A stretch of DNA of 64,000 nt from Suilimivivens sp964393865 (GTDB taxonomy: Bacteria; Bacillota; Clostridia; Lachnospirales; Lachnospiraceae). The stretch lies in contig CAYMUW010000006.1 in NCBI GenBank assembly GCA_964393865.1, forward strand, positions 25,564 through 89,563. Direction: 5' to 3'. Of the stretch, positions 43,703 through 52,518 are shown piece by piece (position 1 is the stretch's first letter; the number at the start of each line of letters is the position of its first letter). Under the pieces are notes generated by a model. That model was not told where the DNA came from, did not search any database, and saw only the letters and a list, made by a program, of their open reading frames with translations. Made by a program: the position numbers and the translations under genes.

Positions 43703-44755
43703 TTAAGCTCTCTTTTTACGTGACATTACAATACTTTGGACTACCAGGAACAGACACAGCATTGCTGCAATGGTAATTCCCGTCCACCATGCTTCGCCAA
43801 ATCCGGCAGAGGATACTATGTTCTGTATCGTACTTAAGGAAAGCACTCCAAAGAAAGTTCCTATAATATTACCTACACCACCTGTCAACATGGTGCCGCC
43901 TATGATTGAAGAGGCAATTGCATTCATTTCCATGCCGCTTGCATGGGAAGGGGAACCGGACCCCACATACATGAAATAAACAAACCCGCCGATACCGGCC
44001 AGTAATCCACAGATTAAGTGAGCAAGGAATTTGGTCCTTTTAACATTAATTCCCAGCATTAATGCACTTTGCTTGTTTCCTCCCACCGCATAGAAGGAAC
44101 GTCCAAGCTTTGTCCATCTAAGCACGCAAAACAAAACAACAACCGTTAATAGAGCTACGATTACACCGATCTGTATATATGCATTGACATACTCTCCCAA
44201 TTTATTTTCATAACCAAAGCCGGGCACAATAATACGTGTTTCCTTCAACGCAACAAACTGCTCGTTTGCCACGTTAAAGGGATTTGCATTGACAATTGTG
44301 GTCATACCTCTGGCAAAGAACATACCTGCCAGGGTAACAATAAAGGGCTGGATATCCAAATAGGCTACCAAAAATCCCTGTACCAGACCAAATCCAAGGC
44401 CAATTGCCAATGCAATTAGTATGGCCGCAAAAACATTTCCATTATGAAAGTCCAGATAAACCGCGCAGCACATGCTCACCAGTGCAGTAACGCCCCCTAC
44501 GGAAATATCAATACTTCCGGTAATCATAACCAGACTTAAACCACAGGACAAAATAATCAGACATGCATTTGCATTTAATATATTAAAGAAGGTCTGCGCT
44601 CTTAAGAAGCCTTTTCCCTGAAATACCATTGCGCCTATATACATGACAAAGAAAACCACAATAGTTATCAAAAGCAGCAGGTTTGTGTCGGTAATGTTTT
44701 TAAATCTGTCATGCAGGTTCAGCTTTCCTGCCGCTGCTTTCTTTGATGACGACAT
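43703..44755 (-). CDS. Sugar ABC transporter permease (YjfF/RbsC-like)
   Basis: 350 residues and about nine or ten membrane helices of the CUT2/branched-chain permease superfamily. Clear blocks are LSCGLSLVMITGSIDISVGG, QGFLVAYLDIQPFIVTLAGM and a C-terminal INVKRTKFLAHLICGLLAGIGGFVYF followed by NAIASSIIGGTMLTGGVGNI. Four genes in row (binding protein, ATPase, two different permeases) match the E. coli YtfQRT-YjfF galactofuranose system in composition. Starts one base after the previous stop. Confidence 0.93.
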   Translation of the reverse strand: MSSSKKAAAGKLNLHDRFKNITDTNLLLLITIVVFFVMYIGAMVFQGKGFLRAQTFFNILNANACLIILSCGLSLVMITGSIDISVGGVTALVSMCCAVYLDFHNGNVFAAILIALAIGLGFGLVQGFLVAYLDIQPFIVTLAGMFFARGMTTIVNANPFNVANEQFVALKETRIIVPGFGYENKLGEYVNAYIQIGVIVALLTVVVLFCVLRWTKLGRSFYAVGGNKQSALMLGINVKRTKFLAHLICGLLAGIGGFVYFMYVGSGSPSHASGMEMNAIASSIIGGTMLTGGVGNIIGTFFGVLSLSTIQNIVSSAGFGEAWWTGITIAAMLCLFLVVQSIVMSRKKRA

Positions 44756-44756
44756 A

Positions 44757-45854
44757 TTAACCGACCTCCTTTACATTTAGTTTTGCTTTTACCTTTTTGC
44801 CCAAGCCGGAAAGATACTCTCTGACAATCGGTGCGCTTAATACCACCAGAACAATTACAACCACCGCCTTGTAAGCGGGAAGTTCATCCGATTTAACATT
44901 AAATTTATAAAGAGTGGTGGTAAGAAACTGTATAACATAAGCGCCTAAAATAGATGCCATCATATTAAATTTACCGCCGCCTAAAGCATTGCCGCCCAGC
45001 GCAACCGCCAAAATAGCGTCCATCTCAATGTCCTTTGCAATAACGGAATAGTTAATTGAGGAAACCCTGCTTACCTTAATTAATCCGGCAACGGCAACAC
45101 ATAAACCAAGAATAACAAAGCTTAAAAATTTAATGAAATTGGGGTTTAAACCGTTTAATCTGGAGGAACTTTCATTGATTCCTACCGACTGTGTATACAA
45201 TCCCAATGTGGTAAACCGCAGTACAAGAACCATAACGATCATACAAATCACCGCAATGAAAAAGGGCGTAGGTATCGGTATTCCCGGAATAAACCCTCCG
45301 AAAACTGCAAAGGAAGGATCACTGATAATTGGCAGCTCATTGTTATTAATCCATGCCGCAATCGAACGTCCTGCGGTAAATAAAATCAGGGTTGCCACCA
45401 TAGGCTGTATCTTAAAATAAGCTACCAGAGTACCGTTAAAGGCTCCAAACAGCATTGCTGCCACACAGCTTACCAAGAACGCCACGATAATCGGCGCCTG
45501 CAGGGTTTCCGGTCTGGAATTGGTTCCACATAAAACCCTGAGCACAACGCTTCCGCTTATTGCTATTCCGGCGCCCACACTGATATCCTGGCCGCCGCTG
45601 GCCGCCGTAACCAGGGTCATACCGATAGCAAGAATGGCCAGCTCTGAGCCATAATCCAGAATGGTAATCAGATTACCCGTTAATACCGGATATCCCTCGC
45701 TATTGTATCCTAATACGATCTTGTAAAAGGACGGGTCCATAATCAAATTAAAAACAGCAAGCAATAACAAGGCTGCTATCGGAATAAATATCTGACGTTT
45801 CACTAATCCGGCACAAAAATTGGAGATACTGAAATTAATTTTTTTGCTTTTCAT
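44757..45854 (-). CDS. Sugar ABC transporter permease (YtfT-like)
   Basis: 365 residues, the first permease of the pair. Typical segments are LAILAIGMTLVTAASGGQDI and SVGAGIAISGSVVLRVL near the N-terminal half, then LVAYFKIQPMVATLILFTAG and MDAILAVALGGNALGGGKFN, matching YtfT/RbsC-type permeases. The start overlaps the end of the ATPase gene by four bases (ATGA). Two non-identical permeases suggest a heterodimeric membrane pore. Confidence 0.93.
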   Translation of the reverse strand: MKSKKINFSISNFCAGLVKRQIFIPIAALLLLAVFNLIMDPSFYKIVLGYNSEGYPVLTGNLITILDYGSELAILAIGMTLVTAASGGQDISVGAGIAISGSVVLRVLCGTNSRPETLQAPIIVAFLVSCVAAMLFGAFNGTLVAYFKIQPMVATLILFTAGRSIAAWINNNELPIISDPSFAVFGGFIPGIPIPTPFFIAVICMIVMVLVLRFTTLGLYTQSVGINESSSRLNGLNPNFIKFLSFVILGLCVAVAGLIKVSRVSSINYSVIAKDIEMDAILAVALGGNALGGGKFNMMASILGAYVIQFLTTTLYKFNVKSDELPAYKAVVVIVLVVLSAPIVREYLSGLGKKVKAKLNVKEVG

Positions 45855-47371
45855 GATTCCTTGTCACCTCCTGCAATGGTATTCATAATCATATTCTGGG
45901 TCAGCTCATCTCCCGAAAGCTCACCTACCACTTTACGATCCCTCATAACAATTAACCTTGAACAGGTACGAAGCATTTCATCTGTCTCGGAAGAAATAAA
46001 TGTAATACTCATACCCTCCGAAGCAAGCTTAAGCACTAATTTTTGTATATCGATTTTAGTACCTACATCAATACCGCGTGTAGGTTCATCCAAAATCAGA
46101 TATTCAGGATGGGTAAGCAGCCAACGGGCAAGAATTACCTTTTGCTGATTTCCTCCTGAAAGTGACTTGATCGGTGTATCGGCAGAGGCAGTTTTAATTC
46201 CCAGAAGCTTAATATATTCATCAGCAAACTTGTTTGCTTCCGCCTTGGTAAAGGGTTTAAAGAAGCCCTTAAGTACCTGCAGAGCCAGAATAATATTTTC
46301 CCGTACCGAAAGATCACCTACAATACCGTCAATTTTGCGATCCTCAGGAAGATATGCTATGCCGTTTCTCATGGCGTCAATAGGCTTGGTAATTTTAACA
46401 ACCTTGCCATTCTTCTTTACGGTTCCTCCAATTACTCTGTCAGCACCGAATATTGCGCGGACGCACTCGCTTCTTCCTGATCCTAAAAGGCCTGTAAATC
46501 CGTTTACCTCGCCCTTGTTGATGTGAAAATCAAAGGGCTTAATTCCTGCGTCACTTACCAACTGCTCTGTTTCAAACACAGCCTTAGATGCATCCGTGCC
46601 GCTATATGTAGCTTCCGCACTCTTAATATCCGACATATCATCCAGATCCTTACCCAGCATTTTGGATACAAGCAAAACTCTGGGCAGATCTTTAATTTCA
46701 TATTCTCCAACCAGCTTTCCGTCCCGAAGAACGGTAATCTTGTCACATACCTCGTATACCTGATCCAAAAAGTGTGTGACAAAGATAATTCCCACACCTC
46801 TTGCCTTTAAATCACGCATTAACCCAAACAGCTTTTCAACCTCCTGCTCATCCAGTGAGGAGGTGGGCTCATCCAGGATTAACACCTTACAGTCCATATC
46901 AACCGCACGGGCAATGGCAACCATCTGCTGGACAGCAATAGAACAGCTTGCCAGCTGCTGGGTAGCTGTTGCCGGTATATCAAGGGATCTTAATATCCTG
47001 TCGGCATCCGCATTCATCTTTTTCCAGTTTTGTCCAAATCCTGCGGTTCTTCCTATAAACATATTTTCAGCTACAGAAAGATTGGGACATAGCGTAATTT
47101 CCTGATATACGGTACTGATTCCAAGCTTTTGCGCTTCCTGCGGTGATCGGATAACTACCGCTTTATCACTTCCCTTAATAAAAATCTGTCCTTCATCTTT
47201 TCCGTAGACTCCGGTTAAAACTTTAATTAATGTTGACTTTCCGGCGCCGTTTTCGCCCATCAATGCATGGATTTCACCTTCGCATAGTGAGAAATCCACT
47301 CCCTGCAAGGCCCGTACGCCGGGAAAGTTTTTATGAATATTTTTCATTTCCAATACAGTTCTGTCTTTCAC
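45851..47371 (-). CDS. Sugar ABC transporter ATPase (two-domain, YtfR/MglA-like)
   Basis: 506 residues with two nucleotide-binding domains. The first has Walker A GENGAGKST, the signature SCSIAVQQMVAIARAVDM and Walker B VLILDEPTSSLDEQE. The second is the usual partly degenerate half, GLLGSGRSECVRAIFG, with LSGGNQQKVILARWLL and LILDEPTRGIDVG. An ATG at 47434 opens the frame, but the hairpin at 47398-47454 lies across that extension, and a GTG at 47371 gives MKDRTVLEMKNIHKNF with AGGGGGT upstream, so I chose the GTG. It energises import of the island's sugar. Confidence 0.92.
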   Translation of the reverse strand: MKDRTVLEMKNIHKNFPGVRALQGVDFSLCEGEIHALMGENGAGKSTLIKVLTGVYGKDEGQIFIKGSDKAVVIRSPQEAQKLGISTVYQEITLCPNLSVAENMFIGRTAGFGQNWKKMNADADRILRSLDIPATATQQLASCSIAVQQMVAIARAVDMDCKVLILDEPTSSLDEQEVEKLFGLMRDLKARGVGIIFVTHFLDQVYEVCDKITVLRDGKLVGEYEIKDLPRVLLVSKMLGKDLDDMSDIKSAEATYSGTDASKAVFETEQLVSDAGIKPFDFHINKGEVNGFTGLLGSGRSECVRAIFGADRVIGGTVKKNGKVVKITKPIDAMRNGIAYLPEDRKIDGIVGDLSVRENIILALQVLKGFFKPFTKAEANKFADEYIKLLGIKTASADTPIKSLSGGNQQKVILARWLLTHPEYLILDEPTRGIDVGTKIDIQKLVLKLASEGMSITFISSETDEMLRTCSRLIVMRDRKVVGELSGDELTQNMIMNTIAGGDKES

Positions 47372-47397
47372 CAGTGCATTCACCCCCTTTAAAGTTT

Positions 47398-47454
47398 CTA
47401 AAAAGAGTGCGAAGCAGGCGTACGAATTATTCATTTACGCCGCACCGCACTCTT
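47398..47454 (-). terminator. Intercistronic hairpin after the binding-protein gene
   Basis: Minus strand: AAGAGTGCG (47454-47446) pairs with CGCACTCTT (47411-47403) with an inner GGCGTA/TACGCC stem, followed by TTTTTAG. It lies between the binding-protein and ATPase genes. Such hairpins usually protect the abundant binding-protein mRNA and reduce expression of the membrane parts. Confidence 0.75.
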
Positions 47455-47484
47455 ACCAGCATTAAAATTATTTTTCAGAATAAT

Positions 47485-48495
47485 TTAGATACCGTAATTG
47501 TCAACGTCTTCCTGTGTAATGGTTGTAGCATCAAAACCTTTTTCATCCATGATGATGGTTTTCTCAGAAAGAGTTCCGCCGCTTTCAAGGGTCTTAATAA
47601 TATCATTGATGTAAGATGCCTGGAAAGGATTACACTGGCCATCGTAGTTCCAATTCTGCTTCAGCAGCTCTTCCAATGCCCACTTGTTGCAGTCAAAGCC
47701 CATAACGATTACGTCCTTGCCAACACCGTGAGAAATATTTGCTTTGTCAAGCGCTGCTACAGCACCCTTTGCCATATCATCGTTTTCTGCATAAATAACA
47801 TTAAAGGATTCACCGGAGTCGATAACAGACTGAACAATCTGCTGTGACTTTTCTGCATTCCACTCTGCCGTCTGCTGTGTTACAAGGTTCCAACCGTCAG
47901 ATGCTGCTGCGTCATCAAGAGCACCGCTGCGTCCCTGCTGTGCTGCAGAACCCATAACACCCTGAAGGTGAATAATGTTGTATTCGCTGAGTCCCTGGCT
48001 CTTTAACCATTCAACTGCTGTCTGTCCTTCTTTTGCCATATCAGAAACGATGGAAGCTTCATAAAGGCTGGGATCAGCATCAATTGTACGGTCAAACAGA
48101 ATAACTCTGATGCCTGCGTCCTTAGCATCCTGTAAAACAGAGTCCCATCCCGCTGTATCTGCTGCGGAAAGAAGAAGATAATCAACACCGTCCTGAATGA
48201 ACTTCTGCGCTGCTGTAATCTGCTCATCATTCTTAAGACTGTAAGCAAAAGATGCTTCATATCCGTTTGCTTCCGTAAACATTTCCTTCATATCCTTATC
48301 GTTAGCTGTACGATATCCGGACTCGTTAGGATCGTTGTTAATAATACCAACCTTAATCAGTGCACCTGAGCTTTCTGCGGGTGCGGCATCATCTGTGGAT
48401 GCAGTATCGGTTGCTGCTGTCTTTGAAGAACCACATGCTGTTATTCCAAGCACTAATGTTGCTGCCATGATGGCTGCTAAAACTTTCTTTTTCAT
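47485..48495 (-). CDS. Sugar-binding lipoprotein of the ABC transporter
   Basis: 336 residues. Signal LAAIMAATLVLGITAC (lipidated Cys near 20) and a type I sugar-binding fold: VGIINNDPNESGYRTANDKD, AAQKFIQDGVDYLLLSAADT, GWDSVLQDAKDAGIRVILFD and GVMGSAAQQGRSGAL. It is a distant paralogue of the YtfQ-like protein at the end of the island, sharing the GWDxVLQ motif. ATG at 48495 follows GGGAGG. It begins the transporter transcript, downstream of the YesM/YesN genes that probably control it. Arabinose or an arabino-oligosaccharide is the inferred ligand. Confidence 0.9.
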   Translation of the reverse strand: MKKKVLAAIMAATLVLGITACGSSKTAATDTASTDDAAPAESSGALIKVGIINNDPNESGYRTANDKDMKEMFTEANGYEASFAYSLKNDEQITAAQKFIQDGVDYLLLSAADTAGWDSVLQDAKDAGIRVILFDRTIDADPSLYEASIVSDMAKEGQTAVEWLKSQGLSEYNIIHLQGVMGSAAQQGRSGALDDAAASDGWNLVTQQTAEWNAEKSQQIVQSVIDSGESFNVIYAENDDMAKGAVAALDKANISHGVGKDVIVMGFDCNKWALEELLKQNWNYDGQCNPFQASYINDIIKTLESGGTLSEKTIIMDEKGFDATTITQEDVDNYGI

Positions 48496-48544
48496 GATAT
48501 AACCTCCCATAAATCATTTTTTGTAAGGAATTATTTTTTGGATG

Positions 48545-48651
48545 GTTATATCTTACTGTGTGCCTGTCAATTAATCCATTCAGATAAATTTTATAAAAGT
48601 TCGTTTTTTTATTAGGATTAAAAAAAAGTTGATTATTTTATTGCAGAAGTT
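48545..48651 (-). promoter_or_regulatory. Promoter region of the transporter with AACTT direct repeats
   Basis: Minus strand: TTGACA (48570-48565) and TATAAC (48550-48545) are only 14 bp apart, a weak promoter. Upstream, AACTT occurs three times in the same orientation (48651-48647, 48630-48626, 48601-48597). The first two are spaced 21 bp, two helical turns, the layout expected for a dimer of an AraC-type regulator such as YesN. Confidence 0.45.
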
Positions 48652-48667
48652 TGTTTTTATTTATCGT

Positions 48668-50119
48668 TTATCTGTCTTCCCTCATATACGGGAGAATAAC
48701 ACTAACAATTGTTCCTTTTCCGTAAACACTCTCAATGGAGATTCCATATTTTTCCCCAAAATTCAACCCAATACGCTCATTTACATTGTATAAACCATAG
48801 ATATCCTTCTCCGTGGGAACCTTATGCCAAATTCCTTCTCTGACCTGCAGAAGTCTTTCCTCGCTGATACCAATGCCGTTATCTTCAATTTGTATTGCAA
48901 AACAATTTTCTTTCATTTCTCCTCTGATAATGATTCTGCCGGAGCCGCGTTTGTTTTTAATTCCGTGATATAACGCATTTTCCACCAGAGGCTGAATTGT
49001 AATTTTAGGAATCAGGCAGTTATAAAGCTCCTCAGGTACCTGAATTTCATATTCCAGAATATCCTGATATCTTACCTGTTGAATCTCCAAATAGCTTCTT
49101 ACATGCTGCAGCTCTTCCCTGATGGGAATAATGTCCTTTCCCTGATTTAAGGATGTCCTAAAAAATTCTGACAGGCTTCCTACCATGTTCACTACCTTTT
49201 TTTGCTCTCCGGCCTCCGCCAGCCAGATAATAGCATCCAGGGTATTGTAAAGAAAGTGAGGATTAATTTGTGACTGCAAAAGCTGAAATTCCGCTTTTCG
49301 CAGCCTGATCTGTTCCTTTGTAACCTGATCCAGCAGTTCATTAATTTTATCAATCATAGAATTCAGGGAATCACTGAGCATATTGACCTCAACACCGCTT
49401 CTGACGTCAGATCGAACCGTAAGATCACCTTTTGCCATCTGATCTGTTACTTCACTTAATTTTTTAATCGGTCTGGTAATACTCAAAGGAATAAAATAAG
49501 AAAGAAAAAGAATTAATACCAAAACGCATACAAAAGCAATGATCAGAAAGACAATCATTACCATAAAAGAACTCTGATACTCTGTACGCAGTTGCTGCAA
49601 ATCGCTGATTTCATAATAAATATATTGAAAAATGGATTCCTGAATCAATGATGTTACAATTTGCACATCATTTTCCCATATTTCAATATTTTCCCCGTAC
49701 TTATTTCCTTCTATCAGATTTTGTTCTATGCGTTCCTTATAGGTTTTCAGATTTTTCAGATATTTTTTGACGCTGTCCAGTCGATTGTTATTTTCCTCGG
49801 AAACGGTATATTCCTCTAACCCGTTTACGACACGATTAGCCTCACTTAACATATCGTCCAGCTTGGATTCCTGAATGGATTTGTTTTCTACCAGCAAAAG
49901 ATAAATTTCATAATCGAAATCCTTTTTAAAATCCAGGCTGAACTCACTGGCAACCACTGTTGAATTAATCATGTCCTCAAAATTTTGATTTACTTTCCAT
50001 AAATTATAAAAACAAAAGATAGAAAACAAAAAAATTGGAATTAATAAAAAAAGGTAGGAATATCTGATCTTAATGGCAAGAGTCGAATTATCATAAAGCT
50101 TTTTTAGCTTTTCCTTCAT
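48668..50119 (-). CDS. YesM-type sensor histidine kinase
   Basis: 483 residues. Two membrane helices (about 20-38 and 180-208) bracket an extracellular helical domain of 140 residues. A HAMP linker (ITRPIKKLSEVTDQMAKGDL) precedes the His-kinase motif LLQSQINPHFLYNTLDAIIW of the LytS/YesM class, and a HATPase domain with ENALYHGIKNKRG, EDNGIGI and GLYNVNERI. It overlaps the upstream regulator gene by 29 nt. With it, it forms a pair typical of carbohydrate uptake control in Firmicutes; the binding protein encoded next may deliver the sugar signal. Confidence 0.93.
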   Translation of the reverse strand: MKEKLKKLYDNSTLAIKIRYSYLFLLIPIFLFSIFCFYNLWKVNQNFEDMINSTVVASEFSLDFKKDFDYEIYLLLVENKSIQESKLDDMLSEANRVVNGLEEYTVSEENNNRLDSVKKYLKNLKTYKERIEQNLIEGNKYGENIEIWENDVQIVTSLIQESIFQYIYYEISDLQQLRTEYQSSFMVMIVFLIIAFVCVLVLILFLSYFIPLSITRPIKKLSEVTDQMAKGDLTVRSDVRSGVEVNMLSDSLNSMIDKINELLDQVTKEQIRLRKAEFQLLQSQINPHFLYNTLDAIIWLAEAGEQKKVVNMVGSLSEFFRTSLNQGKDIIPIREELQHVRSYLEIQQVRYQDILEYEIQVPEELYNCLIPKITIQPLVENALYHGIKNKRGSGRIIIRGEMKENCFAIQIEDNGIGISEERLLQVREGIWHKVPTEKDIYGLYNVNERIGLNFGEKYGISIESVYGKGTIVSVILPYMREDR

Positions 50120-51740
50120 TTTCCTCTCCTTCTGGGTTCTTTCCTCCCCGATATTGCGTAGGCGTCATCCCTTGAGTCTTTTTAAATAAATATGAAAAAT
50201 AATGAGGATCTTTATACCCAACCTCCATACTGATTACACTGCTTCTTTTTCCCGTACAGCGAAGCAGCTCCTTGGCCTTGTTCATCCGAAAATCCGTCAA
50301 AAATTTAATAAAGGTCTGTCCCGTCTGTTGACTAAAAATCATACTTAAATGATTGGGTGAAAAATTAACATGGGAGGCCAGCAGATTCAGTGACAACTCT
50401 TCATCTGCATAATTTTCTTCAATATACCGCATTACCTCATCTACAATATCTCCGTAACGGTTGCTTGCCGCCTTTTCCCGCAGCTCCAATGCTTTCCTGA
50501 TAATCCTGTCAATATATTTCATAGTGTCTTCTTGATTTTGCACAGACCCGGATGTCATATCAGGAACTTCAATCTCATCTTTTGCTATCTGTAATCCTTC
50601 CACGAAATCAACAACGCAAAAATAGGTATCCATGATGATGTACTGTTTTAATATGTTGGATTTCATCGCATTGGAACCTAAATTTTTAAAAAACTCATCT
50701 ACAAAATAAATAGCTTCTTCTTTATCTCCAACCTTAAGAAATTCCCGGAGTTTACTTCTGTCGATTTGTCTGGAATTGATATTGCTGATATTAAATTCTT
50801 CCTTTTCCAGACAACCTCCCTTTTCCATTTCCTTACTGTTAAGAATAAGACTTTGCGGAACAAGATAACGATGTGCAAATGCATGACTTGCACTTTCAAA
50901 GGAGCTGGGCAGTTCGCTTAATCGGTCAACGGGAGTGCCGATTCCCCCGAAATAACGTACATGCTCATAGCTTTTCATGATGTTCTTTATCTTTTCCAGA
51001 TAATCATTTTGTAAAATCTCCAACTCTTCCTTTGAATCCGCTTTAAAGAGAAGAGCTTTTCCTTCTAAATTTCTGTCAAAAACCAAAACCCGTGCTTCAT
51101 CATTAAAAGCTTTTATTTCTTCTTCAATCTCTATAATACTGTTTGAATATTCATCATAAGCATGGTACATGGATTGAATCTTAATCAGTACAATGTTATA
51201 CCACAATGAAGACAAGTCCACGGCAACCTTGTCTGCGATTTCCAGCAATTCCGCTACGGATTTAGAGCCTGTAACAAGATACTGAAACAGATCCTTGCGC
51301 TCCTTCAGGAAATTTTCTTCCATTTCCCTGATATATTTTTCCCGTATTTCACGCTCCATGCGTTTTTCTTCTATTTTTACGGCAAGGGCGTCTATCTCCT
51401 TTAAAAGATCCTCGCTGCTGATTGGTTTTAGAAGATATCCCGCTATGCCAATTTTGATTCCTTCCTTTGCATATCCAAATTCTTCATACCCTGATAAGAT
51501 AATGATTTCAATCCATGGCATTTCCTTTTTTATTAACCTGCTTAACACCAATCCATCCATAAAGGGCATTCTGATATCTGTAATTACAATATCCGGTTTC
51601 AGCTTTTGAATCATGGGGAAAGCCAGCTCACCATCGCTTGCTTCCCCACAAAATTCATATCCATGTGATTTCCAGTCTATATTGTTTTTTATTCCCTGTC
51701 TTATTACGAATTCATCTTCCACCAAAAAAATCTTTAACAT
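50091..51740 (-). CDS. YesN-type response regulator with AraC DNA-binding domain
   Basis: 549 residues. An N-terminal receiver (EDEFVIRQGI, phospho-Asp in DIVITDIRMPFMDG, Lys in GYLLKPISSEDLL) is joined through a long middle region of about 300 residues to a C-terminal AraC-type double helix-turn-helix. That region reads LNLLASHVNFSPNHLSMIFSQ and ISMEVGYKDPHYFSYLFKK and ends in the family signature GMTPTQYR. It most likely activates the binding-protein/transporter promoter in response to its kinase. It is 52 nt downstream of araD on the same strand. Confidence 0.93.
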   Translation of the reverse strand: MLKIFLVEDEFVIRQGIKNNIDWKSHGYEFCGEASDGELAFPMIQKLKPDIVITDIRMPFMDGLVLSRLIKKEMPWIEIIILSGYEEFGYAKEGIKIGIAGYLLKPISSEDLLKEIDALAVKIEEKRMEREIREKYIREMEENFLKERKDLFQYLVTGSKSVAELLEIADKVAVDLSSLWYNIVLIKIQSMYHAYDEYSNSIIEIEEEIKAFNDEARVLVFDRNLEGKALLFKADSKEELEILQNDYLEKIKNIMKSYEHVRYFGGIGTPVDRLSELPSSFESASHAFAHRYLVPQSLILNSKEMEKGGCLEKEEFNISNINSRQIDRSKLREFLKVGDKEEAIYFVDEFFKNLGSNAMKSNILKQYIIMDTYFCVVDFVEGLQIAKDEIEVPDMTSGSVQNQEDTMKYIDRIIRKALELREKAASNRYGDIVDEVMRYIEENYADEELSLNLLASHVNFSPNHLSMIFSQQTGQTFIKFLTDFRMNKAKELLRCTGKRSSVISMEVGYKDPHYFSYLFKKTQGMTPTQYRGGKNPEGEENEGKAKKAL

Positions 51741-51792
51741 AACTGTCTCCCGAATCTACCGCTTATCCCCGAAGTAAACTCTGCCTTTGATT

Positions 51793-52488
51793 CTATGCCT
51801 GTCCGTAATAAGCATTGGCGCCATGCTTTCTGAAATAATGCTTATCCTGCAGCTCTGCAGGCGCCGGCGCTACCTTCGGATTAATGGTTTCCGTGCGGTA
51901 TGCCATTTTGGCTACCTCCTCCAAAACCACTGCATTGTGAACCGCATCCATAGCGTCCTTTCCCCAGGCAAAGGGACCATGATTTTTGCACAGAACCGCC
52001 GGAACTGCCATGGGGTCCTTTTTCATGCGATGAAATTCATTTACAATTAAATGTCCCGTGTTTTCCTCATAAGCTTCTTCTATTTCCTCCTTAGTCAGAC
52101 AACGCAGACATGGCACCTCTCCATAAATATAATCCGCATGTGTGGTACCATAGCAGGGAATGCTTCTTCCTGCCTGCGCCCAGCTTGTAGCATAGGAGGA
52201 ATGGGTATGTACGATACCTCCGATCTCAGGAAACGCCTTGTAAAGCTCCAAATGCGTTGCCGTATCTGAGGAGGGCTTATATCTGCCCTCCACCTTTTCT
52301 CCCTGTAAATCCATAACCACCATATCATCAGGCGTCAGCTTATCGTAATCTACACCGCTTGGCTTAATAACAAATAAACCGCTTTCGCTGTCAATGCCGC
52401 TCACATTTCCCCAGGTAAAGGTAACTAATCCATAACGTGGTAATTCCATATTGGCTTTATAAACCTGTAGCTTTAACTCCTCTAACAT
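51793..52488 (-). CDS. araD: L-ribulose-5-phosphate 4-epimerase
   Basis: 231 residues, class II aldolase/AraD family. It converts L-ribulose 5-phosphate to D-xylulose 5-phosphate, the last step of the arabinose pathway. Zinc-ligand His residues lie in VHTHSSYATSWAQAG and YGTTHADYIYG. The substrate loop GNVSGIDSESGLFVIKPSGV and LCKNHGPFAWGKDA are standard. It lies 30 nt after araB. No anomaly. Confidence 0.96.
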   Translation of the reverse strand: MLEELKLQVYKANMELPRYGLVTFTWGNVSGIDSESGLFVIKPSGVDYDKLTPDDMVVMDLQGEKVEGRYKPSSDTATHLELYKAFPEIGGIVHTHSSYATSWAQAGRSIPCYGTTHADYIYGEVPCLRCLTKEEIEEAYEENTGHLIVNEFHRMKKDPMAVPAVLCKNHGPFAWGKDAMDAVHNAVVLEEVAKMAYRTETINPKVAPAPAELQDKHYFRKHGANAYYGQA

Positions 52489-52518
52489 ACTGTAACCCTG
52501 CCTTTTCTAAATCAAAAA

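Noticed and set aside
45851..47434. ATG at 47434 as start of the ABC ATPase
   Set aside because: The extension would be encoded by the intercistronic hairpin; a GTG at 47371 with a good ribosome site gives the normal family start.
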